From contig CBDHEY010000004.1 of assembly GCA_965262305.1 (NCBI GenBank), forward strand, positions 434,001-498,000: DNA of 64,000 nt, given 5' to 3'. Made by a program: the position numbers and the translations under genes. Positions 17,079 to 25,297 of this stretch are shown here, one piece after another; the first letter of the stretch is position 1; each line of letters starts with the position of its first letter. Origin of the DNA: CBDHEY01 sp965262305 (GTDB lineage Bacteria; Pseudomonadota; Gammaproteobacteria; Pseudomonadales; Cellvibrionaceae). Below the pieces are notes generated by a model that did no database searches, had not been told where the DNA came from, and saw only the letters and a list, made by a program, of their open reading frames with translations.

Positions 17079-17885
17079 GTGGGAAACGTATACGCCGTAG
17101 CAAATCAAAAGGGTGGTGTGGGTAAAACTACCACTTGCGTTAATTTAGCTGCATCGCTAGCTGCAACCAAAAGAAAAGTATTACTGATCGATCTGGATCC
17201 TCAAGGTAATGCAACTATGGGGAGCGGTATCGATAAAAATGATCTTGAATATACGATTTATGATGTTTTAGTTGGATTAACCCGAATTGAAAATGCCTTA
17301 GCTCGATCACAAGAAGGGCATTTTGACGTGCTTCCTGCAAATGGAGATCTTACAGCGGCTGAAGTGCAAATGCTCGATCTTGATCAAAAAGAACGTCGTT
17401 TATTCAAAGCGCTTTCAGGTGCTCGCGAGTTTTATGACTATATTTTGATTGATTGTCCTCCGTCATTAAATATGCTGACTGTAAATGCGCTTTCCGCATG
17501 TGATGGAGTGATTATCCCAATGCAGTGTGAATACTACGCATTAGAAGGGCTTTCGGCGTTAGTAAATACTATTAATAAAATACAATCTGTTGTAAACCCA
17601 AACCTAAAGATAGAGGGTTTGTTGCGCACTATGTATGATCCTAGAAATAGTTTAACAGGCGATGTTTCTGCACAACTTTCTAATCATTTTGGGGATAAGC
17701 TGTATAGAACCTGTATACCCAGAAATGTCCGTTTGGCAGAAGCCCCTAGCTTTGGATTACCCATTCTCGCATATGATAAATCCTCTAAAGGATCTCTCGC
17801 TTACATCGCACTAGCGGGTGAAATAATACGACGCAACGACACCAGCGAATCAGATTCGATGGCGGAAGCAACCGTCGTCGGTTAA
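17079..17885 (+). CDS. parA: Chromosome partitioning ATPase ParA (Soj)
   Basis: Deviant-Walker ATPase that moves ParB-parS complexes. The 268-residue protein begins GNVYAVANQKGGVGKTTTCV, with the KGGVGKTT deviant Walker A, followed by VLLIDLDPQGNAT and ILIDCPPSLNMLT. It is the short chromosomal form without an N-terminal HTH. The start is a GTG at 17079. It precedes parB by 15 bp; the cognate parS sites are in recF, on the other side of oriC. Confidence 0.97.
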   Translation: MGNVYAVANQKGGVGKTTTCVNLAASLAATKRKVLLIDLDPQGNATMGSGIDKNDLEYTIYDVLVGLTRIENALARSQEGHFDVLPANGDLTAAEVQMLDLDQKERRLFKALSGAREFYDYILIDCPPSLNMLTVNALSACDGVIIPMQCEYYALEGLSALVNTINKIQSVVNPNLKIEGLLRTMYDPRNSLTGDVSAQLSNHFGDKLYRTCIPRNVRLAEAPSFGLPILAYDKSSKGSLAYIALAGEIIRRNDTSESDSMAEATVVG

Positions 17886-17900
17886 AGGTTTTAATATATT

Positions 17901-18821
17901 ATGGCAAAACGAAAAGGCCTCGGACGAGGTCTAGATGCACTTTTAGGTGGATCAGATTCAAGTTCCGCTGCAGAGGCGATTAAAAGCGCTACTGAAGCTA
18001 TTGTAAATGATACAACGCAACTCGATGTTGATGGCACTCTTCGAGAATTACCTATTGAGTTTATGCAGCGAGGTAAGTATCAACCTCGCCGTGATATGCA
18101 CCCAGAAGCTCTGGAAGAACTTGCTGAATCCATTAAAACCCAAGGAGTTATGCAACCGATTGTTGTGCGGCCCTTGGGTGAGCCGAATAGCTATGAAATT
18201 GTTGCGGGTGAACGAAGATGGAGAGCTTCTCAGTTAGCAGGTCTAGAGAGTATACCTGCAGTTATTCGTGATATTCCCGATGAAACTGCCATTGTTATGG
18301 CACTTATCGAGAACATTCAGCGAGAAGATCTTAATCCTATCGAAGAGTCTTTGGCTCTTAAACGCTTGCAAGACGAATTTGATTTGACCCAGCAAGAAGT
18401 CGCTGAAGCGGTAGGTAAATCGAGAACCGCAGTGACCAATCTCTTACGATTACTTAACCTGTCGAACGACGTTAGAACCATGCTTGAACATGGCGATCTC
18501 GAAATGGGTCATGCGCGCTGTCTATTAACCCTAAGTGAAGAGAAGCAACGTGAGCTTGCGAGAATAATTGTTTCAAGAGGTTTGTCGGTTCGACAAGCAG
18601 AAACACTTGTACGACAAGCTCAGCAAGAATCTAAAAAACCCACTAAGGAATCTACGGCCAGTCATGATTTAAAACATCTGGAAGAATCTTTAGGTGATCA
18701 TGTAGGAGTGCCAGTTTCGATTCAACATTCAGCAAAAGGAAAAGGAAAGTTAGTGCTAAAATATAATAATCTAGACGAACTTGACGGAATACTTAACCAT
18801 TTAGGTTTTGAACAGCAGTAG
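17901..18821 (+). CDS. parB: Chromosome partitioning protein ParB (Spo0J)
   Basis: CTP-dependent DNA clamp that loads at parS. The 306-residue protein starts MAKRKGLGRGLDALLGG, the N-terminal ParA-stimulating motif. The ParB/Srx core has IVAGERRWRASQLAG (CTP-binding) and ALIENIQREDLNPIEE, followed by the parS-reading helix-turn-helix (TQQEVAEAVGKSRTAVTNLL) and a C-terminal dimerisation region. The usual downstream atp operon is absent; a histidine kinase gene follows instead. Confidence 0.97.
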   Translation: MAKRKGLGRGLDALLGGSDSSSAAEAIKSATEAIVNDTTQLDVDGTLRELPIEFMQRGKYQPRRDMHPEALEELAESIKTQGVMQPIVVRPLGEPNSYEIVAGERRWRASQLAGLESIPAVIRDIPDETAIVMALIENIQREDLNPIEESLALKRLQDEFDLTQQEVAEAVGKSRTAVTNLLRLLNLSNDVRTMLEHGDLEMGHARCLLTLSEEKQRELARIIVSRGLSVRQAETLVRQAQQESKKPTKESTASHDLKHLEESLGDHVGVPVSIQHSAKGKGKLVLKYNNLDELDGILNHLGFEQQ

Positions 18822-18839
18822 CGAAAGTTAATTTTCGCT
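18820..18839 (+). other. Hairpin after parB
   Basis: AGCGAAA (18820-18826) pairs with TTTCGCT (18833-18839) around a 6-base loop at the parB stop codon. No T run follows, so it may be a pause or processing element rather than a terminator. Confidence 0.4.
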
Positions 18840-18868
18840 CAGAAGTTTGTGGCCTAAAGGACGCCATT

Positions 18869-20569
18869 ATGGACTATAAAACTGGTTTCCGACGTAAAAT
18901 TGTTTTCGCCAATACATTGCAAGCAGCAGGTGGTGGTGTTGTTCTCAGCTTTATTGTTTTTTACGCCATTTGGCGTGAATACAATCTTATTTCCCCAAGT
19001 TTAATTTATCTTTCTCAATCCATTTTTTGGATTTCAAATATTCTCATTATCTTAAGTATCTATTTCGATAAAACGAAAATTTTCAAAGACCCTTCTCTCA
19101 CTCAATTTCAAATGCTCTGGGCAGTAGGTTGGTCTTTCTTTTATATGTCATTTTTAAGTCAGCTTCATGAACTCATATACTTACTGGTATTTTTAGTTGT
19201 TGTTTTTGGCACCTTTAAACTTAAACCTAAGCAATATCGTTTTTTTTCTATTTATACCGCTATTCTCTTTGGGATAACGGAATATTCCTTTATCGCGAAA
19301 GATATTTTACAAAAAGAATATACAGATCATATTCTCACTTGGCTGGTATTTTTCTTTTGTCTTTTTACGATGAATTCAATTTGTAATGCACACCTGCGTT
19401 TAAAAAATAGATTAAAAGAACAAAATGATGCCCTAGTCGAGGCATCAGAAGCAAAGAGTCAATTTCTAGCAAATATGAGCCATGAATTAAGAACACCTTT
19501 AAATGGTGTCATAGGTATGTCTTCCTTACTTGCTGATACTGATCTTAATGAAGAGCAAAAGAATATGCTTAACGTAATATCTGTCTCTTCCTCCAATCTA
19601 TTAGAGTTAATTAACAATGTTCTAGATTACTCAAAGTTAGATGCAGGAAAGCTTGCGCTAGAGCGAAAAATATTAAATATAAAGAGTCTCATTGAAGACG
19701 TTTACAACATCACTGCAGTAAAAGTTGAGAAAGACAAAATTGACTATGGATATGAAATTGATGAGTCGATTTGTGAAATGTTGCTAGGTGATGAATTGAG
19801 GCTTAAGCAAGTTCTGTTAAATTTGCTTTCGAATGCGATTAAATTTACTGAATATGGAAGTGTTAAACTCACAGTTAAAAGAATGGAATTTGATGGCAAA
19901 AATGAGTTAGTGAGATTTACTGTTACCGATACGGGAATTGGTATTTCAACAACTGTAAAAGAAGAAATCTTTTCTAAATTCTCTCAAGCAGACAACTCTA
20001 CTACACGTAAGTACGGTGGAACAGGATTAGGTCTTTCCATTGCGGCAGAACTAGCAAGTTTAATGAATTCAAGTATTCATTTAGAAAGTGAAAAAAGTAA
20101 TGGTTCGAAATTTTGGTTTGATATCAACTTCGAGTGTATTAATGAAACTATACCTGAAATTAAAACACCTAAGAATTTGTTAGAAAGTAATAAAATTACC
20201 AACGAAGCTAAGTTAGTTTTGATCGTAGACGACGAAGCCACAAACAGAATTGTCACGCAAAAAATAGTAGAGTTCTTTGGATATCGTGTTGAGCTTGCTG
20301 ACAATGGCGAAGAAGCGCTTATGATGTGTAAGAATACCAGATACGACTTAATTTTAATGGACTGTCAAATGCCTAAGATGGATGGTTTTGAAACTACTAA
20401 AAATATTCGAAATGAAGAAAATCCTAACTCCCAAACTAAAATAGTTGCACTTACTGCAAATGCATTGGCAGGTGATAAAACTAAATGTTTACTGGCTGGG
20501 ATGAATGATTATCTGGCTAAACCGATTAATAAAGAAATTATGGGAAAAGCCCTCAAGGAATTTACTTAA
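18869..20569 (+). CDS. Hybrid sensor histidine kinase with receiver domain
   Basis: A 566-residue membrane kinase. The N-terminal 190 residues contain about six hydrophobic segments and no recognised sensor fold. The HisKA domain has the phosphoacceptor His205 in NMSHELRTPLNGVIG. The ATPase domain carries QVLLNLLSNAIKFTE, DTGIGIS and GGTGLGLSI. A C-terminal receiver has VDDEATN, the phosphoacceptor Asp498 in LILMDCQMPKMDGFE, and the Lys of AKPINKE. No partner regulator or Hpt is adjacent. It occupies the position downstream of parB where many relatives carry the atp operon. Confidence 0.93.
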   Translation: MDYKTGFRRKIVFANTLQAAGGGVVLSFIVFYAIWREYNLISPSLIYLSQSIFWISNILIILSIYFDKTKIFKDPSLTQFQMLWAVGWSFFYMSFLSQLHELIYLLVFLVVVFGTFKLKPKQYRFFSIYTAILFGITEYSFIAKDILQKEYTDHILTWLVFFFCLFTMNSICNAHLRLKNRLKEQNDALVEASEAKSQFLANMSHELRTPLNGVIGMSSLLADTDLNEEQKNMLNVISVSSSNLLELINNVLDYSKLDAGKLALERKILNIKSLIEDVYNITAVKVEKDKIDYGYEIDESICEMLLGDELRLKQVLLNLLSNAIKFTEYGSVKLTVKRMEFDGKNELVRFTVTDTGIGISTTVKEEIFSKFSQADNSTTRKYGGTGLGLSIAAELASLMNSSIHLESEKSNGSKFWFDINFECINETIPEIKTPKNLLESNKITNEAKLVLIVDDEATNRIVTQKIVEFFGYRVELADNGEEALMMCKNTRYDLILMDCQMPKMDGFETTKNIRNEENPNSQTKIVALTANALAGDKTKCLLAGMNDYLAKPINKEIMGKALKEFT

Positions 20570-20573
20570 GGGC
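20549..20573. terminator. Terminator for phoH-like gene, inside kinase 3' end
   Basis: GCCCT-C-AAG pairs with CTT-A-AGGGC (20549-20557 with 20565-20573, one internal mismatch). On the minus strand it is followed by TTTT. It lies at the junction of two convergent genes 14 bp apart. Confidence 0.5.
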
Positions 20574-20583
20574 GAGTTTAAAA

Positions 20584-21390
20584 CTAATCATCTAATTCAT
20601 AACGGTCAATGATTTCTCTTACGAGTCCGCTTCTTACGATATCGTCACGATCAAATTTATGAATGTAAATTTGTTGTAATTCCTTCATTCGATTTACAGC
20701 GTCAGATAATCCGTTTGGACCGCTAATATCACTTTGATTGATATCGCCGTTAATGACCACCTTACAATCTTCGCCAATACGAGTTAAAAACATTTTCATT
20801 TGTTCTGGCGTGGTATTTTGAGCTTCATCAAGAATAACAAAAGTACCATCTTTAAATGTTTTTCCGCGCATGAATGCTAGAGGTGCAGCAACGATTCGTC
20901 CGTGTCTTAAATTATAATTCACTGTACCCTCACCTAACCTTTCATTCAATATATCGCGAAAAGCATCGATATAGGCAGCGAATTTATCATCTAAATCACC
21001 AGGTAAAAAACCGAGTTTTTCACCGGCTTCAACAGCAGGCCGCGTAATGATGATTCTTTCAATTTGACCTGACTGTAAATATTCTGCGGCTAAGGCTCCA
21101 GCACAATAACTTTTACCCGTACCTGCAGGACCTAATCCAAAGGTTAAGCAGTGATGACGAATAGCGTTAATGTATTTTCTTTGTGCGGGAGTGCGAGGTT
21201 TTAAGGGAGAGGTGTCGTGCCTGTGAGTGTATGCGGTTTCGGTACTTCTAGCTCGAGCGTTTAAGTCAACAATATCAGCAGAATCGTAAAGGGTATTATT
21301 TTTTGCACGTTTACTTCTTCTGTTGTTGGTTATGTATTCTTGATCTCGATTTTGATTGGCGTTTCGCTTCGAACGGGATCTTTTAGCCAT
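20584..21390 (-). CDS. PhoH-family P-loop ATPase
   Basis: A 268-residue cytoplasmic ATPase. Residues 1-60 are Arg/Lys/Asn-rich and probably bind nucleic acid. The PhoH domain follows with Walker A FGLGPAGTGKSYCAGALA, IIITRPAVEAGEKLGFLPGD, and Walker B FVILDEAQNTTPEQMKMFLT. It is shorter than the YbeZ type (about 340 residues) and lacks the ybeY neighbour, resembling the compact phage-like PhoH. Function is probably RNA-related, but no specific role is visible. Confidence 0.92.
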   Translation of the reverse strand: MAKRSRSKRNANQNRDQEYITNNRRSKRAKNNTLYDSADIVDLNARARSTETAYTHRHDTSPLKPRTPAQRKYINAIRHHCLTFGLGPAGTGKSYCAGALAAEYLQSGQIERIIITRPAVEAGEKLGFLPGDLDDKFAAYIDAFRDILNERLGEGTVNYNLRHGRIVAAPLAFMRGKTFKDGTFVILDEAQNTTPEQMKMFLTRIGEDCKVVINGDINQSDISGPNGLSDAVNRMKELQQIYIHKFDRDDIVRSGLVREIIDRYELDD

Positions 21391-21799
21391 ACTTACCTTT
21401 CTCCATTAGAGTTTCGTTTCATTTTCGTTTTTCACTCAAAAAATTGAGTTGGGTTTTAAAAATTTTTACTCCTCTAGTTTCTATATATTGATTGACATCA
21501 AATACGCTTTAATTACTTAAATAAAAATATGACAAACAAATTTATTTACTGCAAGGGTTTTATTTTAAATTTTTGTTATATATACTAATTAGAAAGTAGA
21601 TGATACTTTGGCTAACGACCCCCCGAAAATATTCTTGAATATTGTTTTTCAGGAACAGGCCCTCTCCCCTCTAAAGATTGTTCATTTCATGATTTTTAAA
21701 AATATCTACTAGTCGAGAAATGCGCTATCTGCTTTATAAATTAATAATAAATTTTTCTAAATATATGAAAAGATAGGGAGAAAAGTAATAGCGAACGAC
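21391..21799. other. Intergenic gap with AT-rich hairpin
   Basis: 409 bp without a supportable gene. AATATTC (21628-21634) and GAATATT (21637-21643) form an AT-rich inverted repeat. On the minus strand it is followed by TTTTC, so it may terminate the isomerase transcript. The right flank of phoH, at about 21391-21500, should hold the phoH promoter. Confidence 0.35.
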
Positions 21800-22639
21800 T
21801 TAGTTTTCGTTAAACAATTGTAAACCTTTACTCAAATCGTCGAATATTGCATCTGAATAATCCTGTTCAAGATAAAAGTGTTGAATACCTAGATCTCTGG
21901 CTTTTGTTATAAGCGTATTCATAGGTATTACTCCCTTATCCAAAGAAGTAAAAAATTGCTTTGGCATTTTTGCGTCATCGAAAACCTTGGGAAATTCGGG
22001 TTTTAAATTCTTTAAGTGAATAATTTCGATTTTTTCTGCGTGATTAGTTAAAAATTTTTGAGTATCGATTCCCACAACATGACACCACATAGTATCTACT
22101 TCTAACCGAACTTTATCACTATCTGTATTTTGGATGAGATAATCAAAAAAAATAAATTCGTTTTTATCTTCGAATTCAAAGGAATGATTATGATAAGACA
22201 GTGTTAGCCCAAATGAGTTAAAAACGTCACTAGCAATATTTAAGCGATCTACAATTCGTTTTAAGGAATCGACTTCACGCTCGTATGAAGAAATATAGCC
22301 TAAGCTAACATGAGATAATCCTAAAGATACACATTGAGAAGCAAGCTCAGAAAGATCTGTTTTTTTAGCAGGCCAAGGATAGTCGATGGATTCGTCTAAG
22401 TGCCAATTATCCGTAATATGTAACCAGTATAAAAAGGAACTTTTTATCGTAATACCAAAATGACTAGCGTAGGTATTTAGTTGTTTTGCCTCCTCTAGAT
22501 CCGTTGTTTCTATATAGCTGAAGCCTAAATTGGAAAGTTTTTCCAGCGTAAGAATCGGATCTTTCTCTAACTGTTTTCTGATAGACCAACTTTGAACACC
22601 TAAAATCATTTCGATATTTTGTTTAGCAGACATAACCAA
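21800..22639 (-). CDS. Sugar phosphate isomerase/epimerase family (TIM barrel)
   Basis: A 279-residue AP-endonuclease-2-like TIM-barrel protein of the xylose isomerase-like superfamily. It begins ILGVQSWSIRKQLEKDP. Likely metal ligands are the Glu/His of LSYHNHSFEFED, Asp and His of LEVDTMWCHVVGID, His in IEIIHLKNL and Glu in HFYLEQDYS. There is no signal peptide, so it is probably cytoplasmic. No sugar pathway genes are adjacent and the substrate cannot be named. The start could be M1 or M3, because both encode Met. Confidence 0.87.
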   Translation of the reverse strand: MVMSAKQNIEMILGVQSWSIRKQLEKDPILTLEKLSNLGFSYIETTDLEEAKQLNTYASHFGITIKSSFLYWLHITDNWHLDESIDYPWPAKKTDLSELASQCVSLGLSHVSLGYISSYEREVDSLKRIVDRLNIASDVFNSFGLTLSYHNHSFEFEDKNEFIFFDYLIQNTDSDKVRLEVDTMWCHVVGIDTQKFLTNHAEKIEIIHLKNLKPEFPKVFDDAKMPKQFFTSLDKGVIPMNTLITKARDLGIQHFYLEQDYSDAIFDDLSKGLQLFNEN

Positions 22640-22854
22640 GTTCCCATAATAATAAAGATTTTAGCGACTTTAAGTAAAAGTTTGGTCATAAATAAGATTT
22701 AAATTCTTGGGATAAAATGCGAACTAGTTATACTTTAAGCAGGTTAAACATTGGAGTTTTCTAAAAATAACTCTAAATATCAGCTTAAAAGGAGGTAACC
22801 TGAAAAATTTTGGCTTTTATAAACCCTGATTAAGACAAATAGCTAAAACAAATT
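22640..22854. other. Short gap with an orphan Shine-Dalgarno
   Basis: 215 bp between the isomerase start and the ABC transporter stop. It should hold the isomerase promoter. On the plus strand, AAAAGGAGGT at 22787-22796 is a near-perfect ribosome-binding sequence followed only by a CTG-initiated 9-codon frame (22800-22829). Confidence 0.35.
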
Positions 22855-24654
22855 CTATTGAAGTTTGCTATCTTCATTTTCTTTTTGCTGTAATTTCCAG
22901 AGATTTGTGTATCTTCCCTCTTTTTCGATAAGCTGAGAGTGCGTACCCTGTTCGACTATTCTGCCCTTATCCAAAACAATAATCTTGTCGGCATCCACAA
23001 TTGTAGATAATCGATGTGCAATAACCAGTGTTGTTTGTGATCGACTGATGGCACTAATCGCCTGCAAAATACTTTGCTCTGATTGGCTGTCGAGTGATGA
23101 CGTGGCCTCATCGAAAATCATAATAGGTGGTTGTTTTAATATCGCACGGGCAATGGCGACTCTTTGCTTTTCTCCACCAGAAAGTTTTAAACCTCTTTCA
23201 CCAACCAGTGTTTTTTCCTTTTCGGGAAGTTGTTCAATAAAGTGACCTAAGTAGGCGAGCTCAATTGCTTGCCACACATCTTCGTCAGTTGCGTCAACTC
23301 TACCATAGCGAATATTTTCAAAAATAGAACTATTAAAAAGTACCGTATCCTGTGGAACGACACCAATATTTCTTCGCAATGAATCTTGGGTGACCTTTGT
23401 TATATCCTGCTCATCGATGAGTATAGTTCCGTCTTGCGCTTCGTAAAATCGAAACAATAATTTGAATAAAGTTGACTTTCCAGCGCCACTACCTCCCACA
23501 ATGGCAACTTTTTGTTTCGGCTTAACAGAAAAACTTACATCCTCTAGAATCTTTCGATTATCCGAATAACCGAAACTAACTTTATCGAAACGTATCTCTC
23601 CTTCTCCTACCTTGAGCTCAAGAGCATTGGATTCGTCAACAATTTTGGGTTTTTGTTGAAGAAGCGCAAACATCTTCTCGATATTTGCCATGGAGCCTTT
23701 CATCTCCCGATAGACAAACCCCAAAAAATTGAGAGGCATAAAAATTTGCATCATAAAAGCATTAATAAGAACAAAGTCACCAAGGGTCATATTCTCTGAT
23801 ACCACATCATTTCCCGCCAAAATCATAGCTCCACTCATCGACGCAGAAATAATAAATGCTTGACCGCCATTTAATGCAAATAGTGATAGGCGGTTTTTTT
23901 GTCGCGCTTTTTCCCATCTCGCGAGATCATTATCGTAATTTTGGGCTTCATAGTTTTCGTTTGTAAAATATTTTACGGTTTCATAGTTCATCAAACTATC
24001 AATAGCGCGCGTATTAGTTGTTGAATCTGCAGCATTCATTTGCCTTACAAACTTGGTACGTTTTTCCGTAGCAAAAACTGAATAGGTAACATATGAAATA
24101 ATGGCAATGAATACGATTAGTGCGTACCAAAAAGAATAGTTATACCAAAGAATAGCGATTACCATCCCTATTTCTAGTAGGGTAGGTACAATGTTAAAAA
24201 CCATAAACCGTAATAGAAAACTAATTCCATTGGTCCCGCGATCAATATCTCTAGATAATCCACCGGTTTGACGATTTAAGTGAAAATCGAGTTCAAGGTT
24301 ATGTAGATGCCTAAAAACATCCAATCCAATACGTCGCATTGCGCGTTCGGTTACTCGCCCGAATAATGTATCGCGAATTTCCCCAAACAACACATTCGCA
24401 AGCCTTACAACGCCGTAAGCGACAAGTAGTCCTAAGGGCAGTAAAACAATGGATTCAGCAACATTTTCACCGTCTAGAGCATCGACTATGTGTTTTAAAA
24501 TAAATGGCAAGCCAACACTCGCTAACTTAGCGCCGATCAAACATAGAAGTGCGAGAAAGATTCTTAATCTATATTCCAATAGATAAGGAACCAGTTGTTT
24601 TAAAGTGCTCCAATTAACTTCATGATAAGTAACGTCTGTTCCTGATCCGCGCAT
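22855..24654 (-). CDS. Atm1/ABCB7-like ABC exporter (fused permease and ATPase)
   Basis: A 599-residue half-transporter with six membrane segments (residues about 30-320) and one nucleotide-binding domain: Walker A IVGGSGAGKSTLFKLLF, signature LKLSGGEKQRVAIARA, Walker B IMIFDEATSSLD, and switch His in LVIAHRLST. The N-terminal EVNWSTLKQLVPYLLEY and transmembrane sequence resemble the Atm1/HMT heavy-metal or glutathione-conjugate exporters. It is the last gene of a three-gene operon, 12 bp after the unknown secreted protein. A role exporting an acylated product made with the upstream acyltransferase is possible, but so is the family role. Confidence 0.92.
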   Translation of the reverse strand: MRGSGTDVTYHEVNWSTLKQLVPYLLEYRLRIFLALLCLIGAKLASVGLPFILKHIVDALDGENVAESIVLLPLGLLVAYGVVRLANVLFGEIRDTLFGRVTERAMRRIGLDVFRHLHNLELDFHLNRQTGGLSRDIDRGTNGISFLLRFMVFNIVPTLLEIGMVIAILWYNYSFWYALIVFIAIISYVTYSVFATEKRTKFVRQMNAADSTTNTRAIDSLMNYETVKYFTNENYEAQNYDNDLARWEKARQKNRLSLFALNGGQAFIISASMSGAMILAGNDVVSENMTLGDFVLINAFMMQIFMPLNFLGFVYREMKGSMANIEKMFALLQQKPKIVDESNALELKVGEGEIRFDKVSFGYSDNRKILEDVSFSVKPKQKVAIVGGSGAGKSTLFKLLFRFYEAQDGTILIDEQDITKVTQDSLRRNIGVVPQDTVLFNSSIFENIRYGRVDATDEDVWQAIELAYLGHFIEQLPEKEKTLVGERGLKLSGGEKQRVAIARAILKQPPIMIFDEATSSLDSQSEQSILQAISAISRSQTTLVIAHRLSTIVDADKIIVLDKGRIVEQGTHSQLIEKEGRYTNLWKLQQKENEDSKLQ

Positions 24655-24666
24655 AGAATTATCAAC

Positions 24667-25287
24667 CTATTTCGATAAGTGTTGCATTTTTACTTCTTGG
24701 TTGTTTGTTTCGATGTGCACAACAGTTAAATGTGGATATTCGTCATACATCATAGGTAACCCATCTTGTCCGTTAAATCCCATACTTTCTTGCTTCAGCT
24801 TTGGGTAATAGAGCATGACGTGAGGTGTAATATCCATGAGCTTGTTATTGAAGTGATCATAGAACTTATTCTTAGGTGACATCATATATACCAAAGCACC
24901 GGGTTCAGCTTTAGGAAATTCGCCAGATGCTACTTTTTCACTGATTTTTTGGTAAATTTCGTTAATACTTTTTCCTTTATACAACTCTCTAGCTTGGAAT
25001 TCATATATTGGCAGCACTGATTTCATTGCCGATTGATTCAAACAAGAAGGCTCATAGCGGCCTTTGTCATCTCTTAAAACCAAACACACAAAGTCTCCGT
25101 CTCCTTTTATTTTGAACACAAATTTATTTTCTTCCCAAATCATAAAGTTAGCATCTTTGGTAATATGAACGGGTGCAGCTTCCTTTGCTAACGCTATTTC
25201 CTTTTCTAATTGAGTAATAGAGTTTCCTGCGAAGACAAGTGGCGATATCAAAAGTAATAACCATAATTTTCTAAGTAGACGAAACAT
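24667..25287 (-). CDS. Unrecognised secreted protein in acyltransferase-ABC operon
   Basis: A 206-residue protein I do not recognise. It has a clear signal peptide, with a basic start, a hydrophobic run WLLLLISPLVF and an AGN-type cleavage region near residue 21. The mature part is mixed alpha/beta with two Cys residues (VCLVL and PSCLNQ) and the segment KFYDHFNNKLMDITPHVMLY. It lies 10 bp after the acyltransferase gene and 12 bp before the ABC exporter gene on the same strand, so it is probably a periplasmic partner of one of them. Confidence 0.75.
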   Translation of the reverse strand: MFRLLRKLWLLLLISPLVFAGNSITQLEKEIALAKEAAPVHITKDANFMIWEENKFVFKIKGDGDFVCLVLRDDKGRYEPSCLNQSAMKSVLPIYEFQARELYKGKSINEIYQKISEKVASGEFPKAEPGALVYMMSPKNKFYDHFNNKLMDITPHVMLYYPKLKQESMGFNGQDGLPMMYDEYPHLTVVHIETNNQEVKMQHLSK

Positions 25288-25297
25288 CTTTTATCTC

